The notes under the pieces were generated by a model. It did not search any database and was not told the origin of the DNA. It worked only from the letters and a program-made list of their open reading frames with translations. Source: Unio delphinus (lineage: Eukaryota > Mollusca > Bivalvia > Unionida > Unionidae). Taken from it: a DNA stretch of 64,000 bases. This document shows positions 1 to 12,489 of this stretch, piece by piece. Within the stretch, counting starts at the first letter, position 1. Each line of letters begins with the position of its first letter. The DNA lies in NCBI GenBank assembly GCA_029339505.1, contig JAQISU010000108.1:18718501-18782500 (forward strand), in the 5' to 3' direction. The position numbers and the translations under genes are program-made.

Positions 1-1773
1 TATCCCGTACTTCCATGTTGTATCATAGGCCTTTTCTAAATCAAAGAAGACTGCTACTAAATGTTCCTTCTTGATAAATGCATCGCGAATAAATATTTCC
101 AGTCTAACCAGATGATCGTTAGTACTACGACCAGAACGGAAGCCACTTTGGAAAGAAGAAATTAAATTGTTACTTTCCAAGTACCATACAAGCCGAGAAT
201 TAATCATTCGTTCCATTGTTTTGCATACACAGCTTGTCAATGCAATAGGCCGATAGCTGTTAGGATCTTCGTTATCTTTGCCTGGTTTGGGAATCGGTAT
301 CACTGTTGCTTCTTTCCAGCTCTTAGGTATATTACCAGCAATCCATAAATCGTTAAATATTTTAAGAAGCAATGTCAGAGAAGATTCTGGGAGGTGTTTC
401 AAGAACTGGTAATGTACTTCGTCAGGCCCAGCGGATGTATCATGGGCCTTGTCTAATGCCTCCCTAAGCTTCAATAAAGAAAACAGCTGGTTATAATTTT
501 CAGTGTTGTTCGATGTAAATTTTAAACGTGACTTTTCTTTTTGAGATTTTAATCTTCTAAAGCGATCTGAATAATTAGATGATGATGAGTTTTTCGAAAA
601 ACTATCGGCAAGAATATTTGCTATGTCACGTTTCGAACTGAAATTGATATTATTTATTTTTAGGTGTCGAATAGAATTGTGTTTCCTTTTTCCATTTATT
701 TTCCGAATAGTATCCCAAACTTGTTTCATTGAGGAACGAGAGTTTAAAGAAGAAATATATTTCTTCCAGGATGCACGCTTACATTCTTTGATTGTGCGTC
801 GAGTTTTAGCCCGGGCAATACGATATTTATTTAAATTTTCGGGCGTTGGACGAGTGTTGAATGTTTTTAATGCTTCTCGGCGTTGTCTAATGGCTTCTTT
901 GCATTCCTTGGTTACCCAAGGTTTTTGCGATCTCTTACTGTTCGTTGAGGACTTGGGAATGGATTCATCTGCAATTGAAATTAGAACGGAGGTAAATTGC
1001 TGAATAGGATTAACAGCGTTGAATACTGTATCATTATTTAGTCTAGTTTTACATAATGCTTCAAACATAGCCCAATCGGCCTTCTTTATATTCCATTGTG
1101 GAATTGTATCATCAATTTTAGTGTTATTTTCAAGAGTGATTGGAAAGTGATCACTGCTGTGAAGGTCATCAGCGACCTTCCATTCATAGTCCAAAAGCAG
1201 CGAGGGAGAGCAAATTGTCAAATCTATGCATGTGTACGTACCCGTTCCTGGGTGTAAATATGTTGGTGAATTAGTGTTATATAGACACAGATCGTGTCTA
1301 GAAATAAAATCTTCTATTTTATGGCCTCTGTCGTTTATGTGATTTGATCCCCATAAAATGTTATGGGTATTAAAATCCCCGAGTAAAACGAAGGGCGCGG
1401 GAAGTTGTTCAACAAGATTGTCTAATTCCTTTTGTACTAGGTTGGTGTTTGGTGGTAAGTAAATGGAACAAAAAGTAATCACTCGATGTAGAGTGACACT
1501 TACAGCAATGGCTTGTAAATTTGTGTTTCAAGGAATGGCTCTGTGAGGGGCTCTATTGTTCACAACAATAGAGACTCCTCCTGAGACCCTGTCTGCGTTT
1601 TGAAAGTACGCATTAAACAGGGAAAAGTTTTTAAAAGTAATTTTATCTGTCTCTTTCAGGAATGTTTCCTGTAAACATAGTACAGCAGGATCGTGTTCAT
1701 TTAAAAGCAGAAGAATATCATTGTAGTTAGCTTTAAGTCCTCGACAGTTCCATTGTATGATGGTGTTCTTCAT
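1..1773 (-). pseudogene. LINE ORF2: endonuclease-reverse transcriptase, one internal stop, truncated by window edge
   Basis: The protein nicks target DNA and reverse-transcribes the element's RNA at the nick. It starts at 1773 with an exonuclease-endonuclease-phosphatase fold: IIQWNCRGLK at the start, LGDFNTHNILWG near 1340-1370, and the closing SSDHFPI near 1140. RT follows, with TSAGPDEVHYQFLKHL near 400-445, then PNSYRPIALT, and motif A FFDLEKAYDTTW at the window edge. I translated the frame codon by codon and found it open from the edge up to 1527. A single TGA at 1528-1530 interrupts it after HRAIP, at a place where a C-to-T change of an Arg codon would be enough. It lies in a different frame from ORF1, about 60 bp downstream of it. 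Confidence 0.88.
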
Positions 1774-1835
1774 TCTAATGTTATGCTGGAGATTCTGGAA
1801 CTAGGTTAGACTATTCGCGAAGGAAGCATGTGTTG

Positions 1836-2996
1836 TTATTTGTCTGGAGGAAGTACGGGAGTATATTTAGTTTTATTTGGTTTGGAGCTACTTTGAGTAC
1901 ATGGAGCAGTTTCTTCTGCATCCATGCTCTCAAAGTCTTCAAACCTGTTGTACAGTTTAATGGGGTCATCTGACCCCTTTTGCTGTTTATTTGTTTGTGC
2001 TTTGTGTTTCTGTCTTGGTGATTTTGGTGGTGGATTGTTATTAGATGTTGTCTGAGTTGATGTTGTGCTTTTCTGTGGCTTATAATTAGGGATATTGGCA
2101 CTTGTGGTTGAATCGGGCTGATCCGTCTGTGTTTGGGCGTCCTTCGTGCTTTTTGGATTGTGCTTTACGACTGTGGAGAAGGATGGGCCAGGAAGGGATG
2201 TTTTCGCCTGGACAAGTTTTCTGGCCTCTGGGTAGGGAATGTTCGAAGTAAACTTTACCCTCTGAATTTCCTTCTCCTGTTTCCATGTATCACAATCTTT
2301 GGAACTGGCGTGATGTTCCTTGCCACAGTTGACACAATGCGGAGTTGCTCTACAATCAGCTTCCTGATGAGAGTGTTCTCCACATCGGCCACATACCTTG
2401 GCTCTGGAACATCGATCCTCGTGATGTCCGTATTTTTGACATTTATAGCATCGAAGGGGGTTTGGAATGTAGATCTTGACCTTTACTTGTAAAAACCCAA
2501 CCTTGACCACTTTGGGCACTGTCGGTTTTTTAAAGTAGAGTACAAATGTATTGGTGTCCTGCAGGTTGTTATTACGTTTAATACGTATTCTACGCACTGC
2601 AGTGACACCTTCATGTTTCATCCCTTCGATAATATCTGCGTCTGTGACTCCAGCCAAGTCACGACATCGTATTACGCCTTTGGACGAATTCAGTGTAGTG
2701 TGGGCGAATGAGGTCACTGGAATATCAAAGAATGTTTTCATTTTCATGATATTGTCTGTTTGCCCCTTTCGTTCACACTCTACAAGAAGGCAACCCGATT
2801 TTAGTTTTTTCACACTTTTTGGTGTGCCAATCGATCCCGTAATGGTTTTCTCGATAATAAATGGAGATAAACCTGAAAGCGGTTTAGCATCATCTTTCGA
2901 TTGAATAACCATGAAGCGTGGAAATGATTCCACGCCACGTGGTTCTTCATCCGAGTCAAGACAGTGGTTTGGTACGTTTATTGGATTTTTTTCCAT
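1836..2996 (-). CDS. LINE ORF1: gag-like nucleic-acid-binding protein with three CCHC zinc knuckles
   Basis: This 386-residue frame encodes the RNA-binding partner of the LINE. Residues 183-196 (CYKCQKYGHHEDRC), 202-215 and 221-235 form three consecutive CCHC-type knuckles. The part before them (about 85-180) resembles the RRM-like region of gag-type ORF1 proteins. The tail (about 265-340) is rich in Ser, Thr, Asn, Gln and Lys. The ATG at 2996 opens the frame and the leader lies directly upstream. The frame is intact, in contrast to ORF2. Placement upstream of an endonuclease-RT frame on the same strand fixes the role. Confidence 0.88.
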   Translation of the reverse strand: MEKNPINVPNHCLDSDEEPRGVESFPRFMVIQSKDDAKPLSGLSPFIIEKTITGSIGTPKSVKKLKSGCLLVECERKGQTDNIMKMKTFFDIPVTSFAHTTLNSSKGVIRCRDLAGVTDADIIEGMKHEGVTAVRRIRIKRNNNLQDTNTFVLYFKKPTVPKVVKVGFLQVKVKIYIPNPLRCYKCQKYGHHEDRCSRAKVCGRCGEHSHQEADCRATPHCVNCGKEHHASSKDCDTWKQEKEIQRVKFTSNIPYPEARKLVQAKTSLPGPSFSTVVKHNPKSTKDAQTQTDQPDSTTSANIPNYKPQKSTTSTQTTSNNNPPPKSPRQKHKAQTNKQQKGSDDPIKLYNRFEDFESMDAEETAPCTQSSSKPNKTKYTPVLPPDK

Positions 2997-3540
2997 GATG
3001 GCTCGATTTTAAAATTCAGCACCCGTGCTCCCCACCCACCAAGGAGCCCAACAAGGGGACACTTTTAAAGTGCCAGGGATACACAGATGCCACACTCAGT
3101 TGGCAAAATTACCTTTGGATGACCCTGAAGTCGCCAATTTCTAGGGTCGGTAAAATTACCCCCAGAATCACCCGTTAAGCCACCGCTATCTAGGAAGTCT
3201 TCTAAGATTTGGGAAAGGGAAAGATATAGTAATAGATTATAGGGACAACGGTGGTATCAAAGGAGATACAAGGAGAAAGTGAAAGGAGGTGAGAGAGTTA
3301 ATAAAGACTTCCTAGGGCTCGGCGTGACCAGCCGATTTGTCGAGACCGGGCCCATCTCGACCACCCGTCTAAGAGAAGTAGAGGCCAAAGTAGTGTGTTG
3401 CAACTACCAGGATCCATTCCTCCCCCGACACGGGACGCAACCCACGGCAAACAGGTTGCCTCTACTTAGTCGCCTTTTACGACACATGGCGAGGCACGTC
3501 GGGCCAATTCTACAACCCCGAACCCGCAGGGGGCAATGTT
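2997..3540 (-). other. LINE 5' untranslated leader
   Basis: This segment is GC-richer than its surroundings. Its outer end at 3479-3538 reads, on the minus strand, as a start such as CCCCTGCGGGTTCGGGGTTG followed by a run about Cys-free 'CGTAAAAGGCGACTAA', a leader style seen in animal LINEs. I see no coding potential. The plus-strand frame at 3279-3641 has no recognisable domain. The 5' end of the insertion is placed near 3538 because the base composition changes abruptly there. Confidence 0.55.
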
Positions 3541-3788
3541 TAGTGCATTTTATCATGTTATCAGTCATATTTATTACTGTTATTGTAATATGTTTGAATA
3601 TCCAGAAATATTTTTTTTGCAGATTTTTTGAGATTCATTAAATGTGGAATGAAGACCAAATAAATTAGAGGAGAAAAAAACAAGGAATTAAAGAAAATTA
3701 TAAATCCTTATCTTCTTAAGTATAGTGAGAATTGACAAAAAAAATCAACAATTCGAGGACAGGTGACAATATAAAATAGCACAATAAT

Positions 3789-3957
3789 CCGTTAATAACA
3801 TATGAACTCTACGAAGAGTTAAAGGTAGCAGTCCGTTAATAACATTTGAACTCTACGAAGAGTTAAAGGTAGCAGTCCGTTAATAACATTTGAACTCTAC
3901 GAAGAGTTAAAGGTAGCAGTCCGTTAATAACTTGAACTCTACGAAGAGTTAACGGAT
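3789..3957. repeat. 44-bp tandem repeat, about four copies, each with a hairpin
   Basis: Units start near 3789, 3833, 3877 and 3918; the last is shortened by a few bases. Each unit contains AACTCTACGAAGAGTT, in which AACTCT and AGAGTT pair around a 4-base loop. The array ends about 650 bp upstream of the protocadherin start codon. It is not a CRISPR array, because the units are contiguous and there are no unique spacers. Confidence 0.9.
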
Positions 3958-4606
3958 TGATGTTGTACAGGAAAACACTGATGAATTCGAGAGGGAATTT
4001 GTGCTTCATTGTAACTTACCGAATTAGCAAGCAAGAATCAAAGATGTAGGTCGCCAAGGTAACCCCAGATTATCAAGCGACGTTAGAGGACCAAATAAAG
4101 TGTGAAGCATGATTAAAGAGAACCCCGAATAGGCCCAGGTGGGTGGGTCAGTGTCAACGCTAAGTAAACGGTGACCGAGAAATCTGTTGAAGTGCTATTG
4201 TCATTTAAAAAAGAAAGTGCCTTTCTTCCATCAGTGATCTGCATTCGAATGGAACAGACAGGATAGGTTGTCACTGACTTGAGACATACAAGAAACTGAT
4301 GGGAAATCGACGTTATCATGAAACGGGATAAAACATACTTTTGGCAACGAGACTCTTTGCATCATTCCCTAATTAAATAATTAAATCAAGCTTTATTAAA
4401 CTGTGTTGGTAGTAAAGGTGTGCAGATTAAGTTGAATTTGTGTGCAATAATGAGAAGATATATTCCACCATATAATCAAATTTGAAGATAATTCCAATAA
4501 TTCAGTTCTTTGAAGGCTATGCTGGAATTAGAGAACTGGTGATATTTCTTCTCGTATAGACAGGTATTAATTGATGTGGGGAAATTTGTTTGGATCAGGA
4601 ATTAAT

Positions 4607-7276
4607 ATGGAGGACTGGCCTAGGGTTGTGGTTTTCCTGACTGTGTATTCCATATGTATGGGGGAGGATGTTGTGTACCAAATCCCCGAGGAAGAACCCA
4701 ACAATACCTATATAGGTAACATAGCGAACGATTCCCATATTAATTCGGTAATTAGCGAGACAGATTTTAATAATATGAGATTTAACATTCTCACACAAGG
4801 AAATGAGTATGCTAGATATTTTTATATTGACGACCAAACAAGCGCCATGTTTACGCAAGCTCGATTAGATCGAGAACAGTTATGTCCCTTTGTGACTGTT
4901 TGTATATTAGCGTTAGAAGTTGTAGTGCAGTCTTCATCCGGGAACTTTTTTAGAACTTTAAAAGTTCAGATTTATCTTGAGGATATCAACGATCATTCAC
5001 CAACCTTTAAAAAAAATACGCTATCAATGCTCATCTCGGAAGATGCAGTAGTAGGTATTCAGTATTACATAGAAGGGGCGATAGATTTGGATAATAGTGA
5101 CAAATACTCCCTATACGCATATGAACTCCTCCCAAACGATCTGCCATTTTCTATTCAATTTGTGAAAAATTTAGATGGTAGTTCACTGGTAAGATTAAGG
5201 GTTATCCAGCCACTGGATAGAGAGAAGGAGGAATTATACAACATGGTACTTATCGCAAAAGATGGTGGTGACCCTCCGTTGACTGGCAGGTTAATCATAA
5301 ACGTAACTGTTGCAGACGTTAATGATAATTCGCCTCAGTTCACGGCTCCAACGTACAACGTGTCAGTAAACGAAAATGTTGAAAATGGCTCGGTGATATT
5401 AACAGTTGCTGCAACTGATTTAGACGAAGGTGCGAATGGATTGGTACATTATCGGTTAAGTCCACATCAAGCGAATGAAATGTTTCAACTTTTCGCGATC
5501 GACGAAGAAACGGGAGAAACGAGAGTGATCGGTGAACTTATTTACACATATAGAAAAGTGTATACAATCATTGTTGAAGCTTTTGATTTAGGCGACCACC
5601 CGCTTACAAATCAAACATTGATATATGTCAGTGTTGAAGACAGCGGAAATAATCCACCGGAAATTCATGTGAATACATTTACCAACTCGGATGACGCCTT
5701 TGTATCAGAATTAGCAAAACTAGGGACTGTTGTTGCACATATTTCTGTCGTAGATCATGATATGGGAAAAGAAGGCGAGATCATCTGCGATACCGATAGT
5801 GATTCGTTTAAAATGGAACCTCTCCCAGAGAAATATGAGTATACAGTTATCATAACTCAGCTGCTAGATCACGAGAAACAGAACATGACGAATGTCACAG
5901 TTAACTGTCAAGATAATGGGGACCCGCCTTTGACGTCATCTGTATTGTTTGATGTCGAAATTTTGGACGAAAATGACAACACTCCACAATTCACAAAGCC
6001 ATTATACGAAACAAGTATATATGAGAATAACAAGCTTGGTGAATCAATTGTTACAGTAAAGGCAGAGGATATAGATAGTGGTACGAATGCAGAAATGTTG
6101 TACAGACTGTCGTCAAATGGTTCGGAATATGTATACATCGAAATGTCTGGAATGGTACGTGCCAAAAGGAGCCTTGACCGGGAGGAAATATCTTTGTTAG
6201 ACTTCTTGGTGTACGCAGTTGATGGGGGATCTCCACAGCTGACTGGTTCAGCTACTGTTAGAATACATATTTTGGATGAAAATGACGAGAAACCAGTTTT
6301 TGATAAGACTTCATATGAATTTTCAATATCAGAAAATCGCCCGTCGGAGACAGTTGTTGGGACATTATCAGCTTCTGATGGTGACACTGAATCAAATACA
6401 ATGATTTTATTTATGATATATTCATTTTACAACCAAAATGTTCCATTTGTTGTGTCTTCTGATGGAGTCATACAAACTAATGCACAGTTGGATAGGGAGA
6501 TAATTGATAAATATGAATTTCACGTAATAGCCATGGATGAGGGGTTTCCAATGTTGAATAGCAGTGTTCATGTGAAAGTCATTGTATTGGATGAAAATGA
6601 TAATCCTCCGAAGATATATTTTCCATCGCCAAGAAATAACACGGTACGAGTTCCCCTTATGACTACCCCTTGGACGGTCATCTCTCGTATACAGGCGTCA
6701 GATGATGATGAAGCGTTGAATGAAAATAGCAGACTGAAATACGAAATCACAAACGACACGCATCTGTTCCGAATCAATTTCGATACAGGCGATATTCAAG
6801 TTACAGATTTTATCACTGAACAGGAATATAACTCTGGTATATTCAAAATTCAAATTTTAGTATCAGATCATGGTATTCCAGATGCACTATCTTCGACAGC
6901 CCTGCTTAATATTCAGCTATATCCAGAAAATGTTACACAAGCAGTAACATCTGGAGATGATAAAGCACATCCACATATTATAATCGCAGCCACAGTTGGA
7001 GTAGTAACCGTTGTATTGTCTGGAAGTATTGTAATTCTAATCTGTGTCTTTCGGAAGCTTGGCAAAAAGAAACAACAGCAGCAACTTCACTGTTGTGATG
7101 AAAAGCAGAAGAAGGTGTTTGAAGAAAGTATGGCGGTGTTTTCGCTACCATCTGACAATGGTATAGAGGAGGAGAGGAAAAGGAAAGTTGTCAGTTTCTT
7201 GCTGGAGGATGATGTATTTTCTGGTGAAGATGATGTACAGCATAAGGACAACAACACAGAGTACAAATCTTTCAAG
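4607..7276 (+). CDS. Protocadherin, exon 1: signal peptide, seven cadherin repeats, transmembrane helix
   Basis: This is a single-pass calcium-dependent adhesion protein of the cell surface, probably neuronal by family. Residues 1-19 (start MEDWPRVVVFLTVYS) form a signal peptide; an in-frame ATG at 4574 is the alternative start but would bury it. Seven extracellular cadherin repeats end near residues 124 (EDINDHSP), 237 (DVNDNSP), 344 (EDSGNNPP), 453 (DENDNTP), 556 (DENDEKP), 661 (DENDNPP) and 775. LDRE motifs recur. The linker at 344 departs from DxNDN, so one calcium site may be altered. A transmembrane helix lies at about 789-813, followed by basic and acidic cytoplasmic residues. The exon ends on a complete codon at AAG followed by GTGAGT at 7277. 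Reading past that donor meets a stop after 12 codons. Confidence 0.95.
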
Positions 7277-8999
7277 GTGAGTCATTTTTTTTGTCAAAAA
7301 CGTTTGTTTTGAATAGACAAGTTATTGCATTCTCCTTGTCAGTATCAATTTTAGGAGCAGTTTTTAGGTATTGTACAAAATCTCATGTTGTTTGTATTGA
7401 CTATGATCATCCAAGGAAAATGAATGATCTCAAAGTAAAAACTAATATTCTATGAATTTTGCCATTTAAGATTGATACATGCATACGAAATATAAATATT
7501 TAACAATCCACGGACATGCTCATTTTCGAATGTTTTTTTTTGTAGTTGTTTGCTTTTAGGTAAATTAGAATACCGTTAGGGTAGTACTATTTCCCGTTGG
7601 AAATTGAAGGATGCCCTTTGTTTTTATGTCATTCATCTATTCCACATTGGAATCTCCGATGTAAAACGTCTGTAAAAATCTTCTTAGAATGCCAGTAATA
7701 ATCTGAACATTAAAAGAGAGTATGATCTTTAGACTGTTTTTGTCATGTATTGCGATAAGTGTAAATCACGACTACTGTAACTTGTTATCATTACAATATT
7801 CTTCGCACGTCTTTATGCCATTATGAAGCATGCATAAATTACCGGGGTTGTTGCAGTGTATCAAAACAGTTACAGTCACATCATACTTAGCAGATTGTGG
7901 TCAACAGTGGCCACTTATTCTGAGAAATATTACGAACAGGTTCTTGCTTCCGGTGTATGATTAAACAGTGACTACGTGGAAATGCATATTTCCCAGGTAA
8001 AGGTAAGTATTATCTGTATTGATTGGATGACTCAGTTTAGACCTTGTTGGCGCTACTTTACTTCTGAAAACAAATATATATGTGAGTGACATTAGAATAC
8101 CACAGTCTTTTAAAAAAGTATCTAGTCAAATAATAGTGTTGTGTTCCATCCAGATACATCAGAGGTTAATTACAATGACAGTATAGGGATTGTCAGTGGG
8201 TAATTATAACCATGAGTCTACGCTCGTATAATAAGTAACATAACAGAATACAAACTTTGTGAAGTTCCGGTTTTGCGAATTCAATCTAAATTGTAATCCA
8301 AGAATTAAAACACAAGTCACATCAAAAAGTTCTAAGTGAATCACAGTTCAAATCCCAATTGTGAAGTCTAAAATAGTCAACATTGTACTGATGTGTCAAT
8401 GGTCTCTTTTTTAAAAACGGAAAATATTATTCCAGTTTTACAATTCCTTATACATTTTAGTTAATGTTTTTCTTCAAGAATTATAAAACGCATATTTTTC
8501 TATCCAGGGAAAACATTCACTTGATTTCAATAATTTGAAGAAAAATAAAATTCAGCCCAAACTGGTCACACCATAATACAACTAAATGTGTCAGATGTTA
8601 AATCACGACGGATCAACATTTATCAAAACGTGTTATACGACTAAGTAAAACGCAAAATATATTCCCGGATATGGGTCTAAAGTCCGTCCTTCTGGAAAAA
8701 AATATATTTGTTTACTAACTGACTCGTACTTGACGTCAAGTCAAGTTGTCCAGGTATGACCTTGACTCAACTTAATAATTCTTACTCTGAAAAAGAAAAT
8801 ACAAAATATAAGACGTTTACCAAAACTGTCATTGATTATGTAATAGGATCACCAGCTATATACAATGCTTCTATTATTAGTTGTTTACATTGAAATAAAA
8901 AAATTAAAAAAAAATGCTGACAAGGTCAAGTCAGTAAACAGGTTTACATTACAATAGCATGTAATGGAATAAAGAAATTAAAACATACAACAAATAATT

Positions 9000-9790
9000 A
9001 AATTAAATATTCTTAATATTACAAAGACAAAACAACGGGGTTATCAGTGATTAATTGCAATGACAATAAAGGGTTTATCAGTGATTAGTTACAATGATAA
9101 TAAAGGGTTTATCAGTGGTTAATTACAATGACAGTTGGTGATTAATTACAACGGCAATAAAGGGTTTATCATGCTTAATTACAATGACAAATTTTAGTGA
9201 TTAATTACAATGGCAATAAAGGGTTTATCAGTGGTTAATTACAATGTCAATACAGGATTTATCAGTGGTTAATTACAATGACAATAAAGGGTTTATCAGT
9301 GGTTAATTACAATGACAATTAGTGATTAATTGCAATGGCAATAAGGGTTTATCAGTGGTTCATTACAATGACAATAACGGATTTATCAGTGATTAATTAT
9401 AATGACAATAAAGGTTTATCAGTGGTTAATAACAATAACAATGAAGGGTTTATCAGTGGTTAATTACAATGACAATACAGGATTTATCAGTGGTTAATTA
9501 CAATGACAATAAAGGGTTTATCAGTGGTTAATTACAATGACAATTAGTGATTAATTACAATGGCAACAAGGGTTTATCAGTGATTAATTATAATGACAAT
9601 AAAGGTTTATCAGTGGTTAATAACAATAACAATGAAGAGTTTATCAGTAGTTAATTACAATGACAATACATGGTTTATCAGTGGTTACTTGCAATGAAAT
9701 TAAGGGTTTATCAGTGGTTAATTACAGTGACAATAAGGGGTTTATCAGTGGTTAATTACTATGACAATAAAGGATTTATTTTAGCCATAA
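9000..9790. repeat. 34-bp minisatellite (GGGTTTATCAGTGGTTAATT family)
   Basis: About two dozen imperfect copies of a 34-bp unit (GGGTTTATCAGTGGTTAATT then ACAATGACAATAAA) occur head to tail. Some units lack the middle, giving a shortened form ending in ATTAGTGATTAATT. It lies inside protocadherin intron 1. Confidence 0.92.
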
Positions 9791-10069
9791 CCACTCTTTA
9801 TTGCTATATAATATTGAGATATAGCACAGCGTTCTCTGATATTCCTTCTTTGTTTTTGTTGGAAGGGCTCATAATTTAGTGATGATAACTTTTACACACA
9901 TCATAAAAGGGCTCATTCTTTATAATTTGTATAGCGTAACAGGTGCTTTAGAGTCTGTAACGTGTACGTGTGACAAGTAAGAATATATGTGTATTGTAGA
10001 GTGTATTGACATGACGGGTTGACGAAGTTAAAGTTGGACGATTTAGATAAATTCATTTAGAAGTATAGC

Positions 10070-10665
10070 CCTGAACAGCCAATCGGCCTTCATGTCATCT
10101 TGAAATTGTAGGGCCAATCGTTCTTAAGACCATCTTGGAATAACAGGGCCAATCAGTCTTCATGTCATCTTGAAACTGTATGGCCAATCGTTTTTAAGAC
10201 CATCATGGAATAACAGGGCCAATCAGCCTTCAGGTAATCTTGGAATTGTAGGGTCAGTCGTTCTTAAGACAATCTTAGAATAACAGGGCATGTCAGTCTT
10301 CACACCATCTTCGTAATTACAGAGCAAATCGGTCTTCAATCCATTACAGGGCCAATTGCTCTTCAAGCCATTTTGGAATAACAGGACGAATCGGTCTTCA
10401 TGCCATCTTATAGTTACAGAGCCAATCGATATTAATGCCATCTTGGAATTGCAGGGCCAATCGGTCTTCGAGCCATTTTGGAATCACACGACTAATCGGG
10501 CTTCAAGCCATCGTGTAATTACAGGGTCAATCGGCCTTCAGGTCATATTGGAATACACAGGACCAATCGGTCGTCCAACCGTATTGGAATTACAGAGCCA
10601 ATCGGTATCCAGGTCATCTTGGAATTATAGGGCCAATCGGTCTGAAGACCGCCTTGAAATTACAT
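10070..10665. repeat. 35-bp minisatellite (GGGCCAATCGGTCTTC family)
   Basis: About 16 imperfect units of roughly 35 bp carry GGGCCAATCGGTCTTCAAGC and CATCTTGGAATTACA. The open frames on both strands here are products of the repeat. It is intronic. Confidence 0.92.
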
Positions 10666-10723
10666 AATTAATGTTGCTAGTAGTTTTAAATAAACTAATC
10701 GCCCACCTCTCATGGACCAGCTT

Positions 10724-10724
10724 C

Positions 10725-10761
<37 letters not shown>
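10724..10761. repeat. (CA)n microsatellite
   Basis: A perfect CA run of about 19 dinucleotides within protocadherin intron 1. Confidence 0.97.
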
Positions 10762-10764
<3 letters not shown>

Positions 10765-11629
10765 TTCTCCGTCTCATTTAAAACCATCCTGCTTAACATT
10801 GGGAATGAAGTAATCTTGATCATGAGAAAGACCTATAAGAAATATACATTAATATCTTCAAGCAATATATCGCAACCATTTACGTTCACAGTCTGATATC
10901 TAAGGCAACACTTTTTGACTTTCCCATTTCATTATCCAACGCTAAGGCTCTAAAAAAAAGGCTACGGGCTTAGGTTTCATCAAATTCAAACAACATCCTG
11001 GTCATCAAGTGTGCTTATTCTTAGCAAATTCATGGTTTATGATGACCTGCATTCTGAAATCGTGTAACAATGAGTCAGTTGCACAATGCACATACATGTA
11101 TTAGCTCCTTTGAATTAGCCAGTTTTCATATAAATCAAATTAATTACCATAGGTTTACCAATATAAGGTTTCCCCGCGTCTTCTGAATTATGTTACACGA
11201 CAGTCTGTACTACCATTCCTCTTCTAGTGTATACAGATAAAAATAAGTTTCTTAATCTCAATTCTGTTAATTTTAAAAAGCCAAGATTAAATAAGAACAC
11301 TTGATAATAATGTTTAAAAATGTGTCATAGTATGAGATGAATTGGAATTTACAGTACCATTTGTAAGAAAACAGACTGTCATCAACCCAGCTTAGTTTAT
11401 GTTCATTATCATACGTTTTTTCATGGTAAACGTTTTGTTCAATATATTGATCTCTAATCAGGTTGTTCTTTAGAGCGACAAATTTACTAATATGTCATTT
11501 CTAGTTCTAATCAAATTCAGCCGAACAAATATTTCTCTACAGTGCCACAATAAATTAATTAACTGATATGTATCAGTCCACTTTGAATCAAATTACAATC
11601 ATCCCGGTTCTTTCAAATAGTGTAATATC

Positions 11630-11795
11630 TATTCATCATCATCATCATCAGTCTCTTGACCTAGTGTGGTCGTTGAGGCACTGTGCTGCTGAACATCTGA
11701 CCAGTTCCTTCCACTTGTCTCAATCATGTGCCAATGCCTGTGTCTCAGCAAAACTTTTCCTGGCCCATTCTTTGATGTTGTCAATCCACTTTTTT
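11630..11795 (-). mobile_element. RTE-type LINE 3' end with GAT-trinucleotide tail
   Basis: On the minus strand the sequence translates to a fragment resembling the C-terminus of RTE-clade ORF2, including DNIKE-like and AETQALAHD-like segments (read from 11795 down to about 11660). It ends in a (GAT)n tail at 11631-11652, as RTE elements commonly do. The remainder of the element is missing, so this is a 5'-truncated relic in the intron. Confidence 0.55.
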
Positions 11796-11849
11796 TTTTT
11801 TTTTTACCGAAGCCTGAATATAGGTAGAAACCGTACAATTATCGTTTGA

Positions 11850-12310
11850 AGTAGGTTTGGTACCCCAGTCGAGCTAAGGTTGTAACCGTAAACTTATCCT
11901 TGGAAGTATTTGTGGTACCCTAATCGAGCTAAGGCTGTAACCGTAAAATCGTTGGAAACAGTTTTCTTGCCCTTATTGAGCTAAAGCTGTAACCGTAAAA
12001 TTGTCGTTGTAAGTAGTATTGGTACCATAATCAAGCTAAGGTTGTAACCGTAACATTATCATTGGAAGCAGTTTTTTTGCCCTTATCGGGCTAAGGCTGT
12101 AACTGTAAAATTATTGTTGGAAGCAGTTGTGGTACCCTTATCGAGCCAAGGCTGTAACCGTAAAATTGTCGTTGGAAGCAGTTTTGATGCTCTTATCGAG
12201 CCAAGGATGTAACCGTAAAATTATCGTTGGAAGTAGTTTCTTTGCACTTATCGAGCTAAGGCTGTAACCGTAAAAATTATCGTTGGAAGTAGTTTTCTTA
12301 TTCTAATCGA
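11850..12310. repeat. About 57-bp minisatellite (GAGCTAAGGCTGTAACCGTA family)
   Basis: Eight or so degenerate units contain GAGCTAAGGCTGTAACCGTA, then AAATTATCGTTGGAAG and GGTACCCTTATC. Unit length drifts between about 50 and 62 bp. It is intronic. Confidence 0.9.
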
Positions 12311-12489
12311 GATAAGGTTCAACCATCATAACGAGGAGCAAGAATTATTTAGAGTACATGAGATTAATATCTAAAATTAAAATGTCGTATCATTATTATC
12401 AATTACCAAATCTGGCATTCAAATTATATGTATATATAGGGGTATATATGTGGAATGTTTGAATACATACACATTTCTTTTACTTCTAC

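Larger units (their letters stand above)
1..3540 (-). mobile_element. Jockey-like non-LTR retrotransposon (LINE), 3' end outside window
   Basis: The minus strand holds, in transcript order, a GC-rich 5' leader (about 3540-3000), a gag-like ORF1 with three CCHC knuckles, and an ORF2 with an apurinic-type endonuclease followed by reverse transcriptase. The window edge cuts ORF2 just after RT motif A, so the YxDD motif and the 3' tail are not visible. This order and the three-knuckle ORF1 fit the Jockey/I group of LINEs. The copy is almost intact, with one TGA in ORF2, so it is probably a fairly recent insertion. The clade assignment rests on architecture and recognisable motifs rather than on a tree. 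Confidence 0.88.

Noticed and set aside
2133..2904. Plus-strand frames of 117-119 codons
   Set aside because: They lie opposite the LINE ORF1, whose zinc knuckles identify the true strand.
5908..6387. 159-codon minus-strand frame within the protocadherin exon
   Set aside because: Antisense to well-conserved cadherin repeats; no domain of its own.
9000..9790. CRISPR-like array
   Set aside because: Units are contiguous and degenerate with no unique spacers; the setting is eukaryotic. The same holds for the other arrays.
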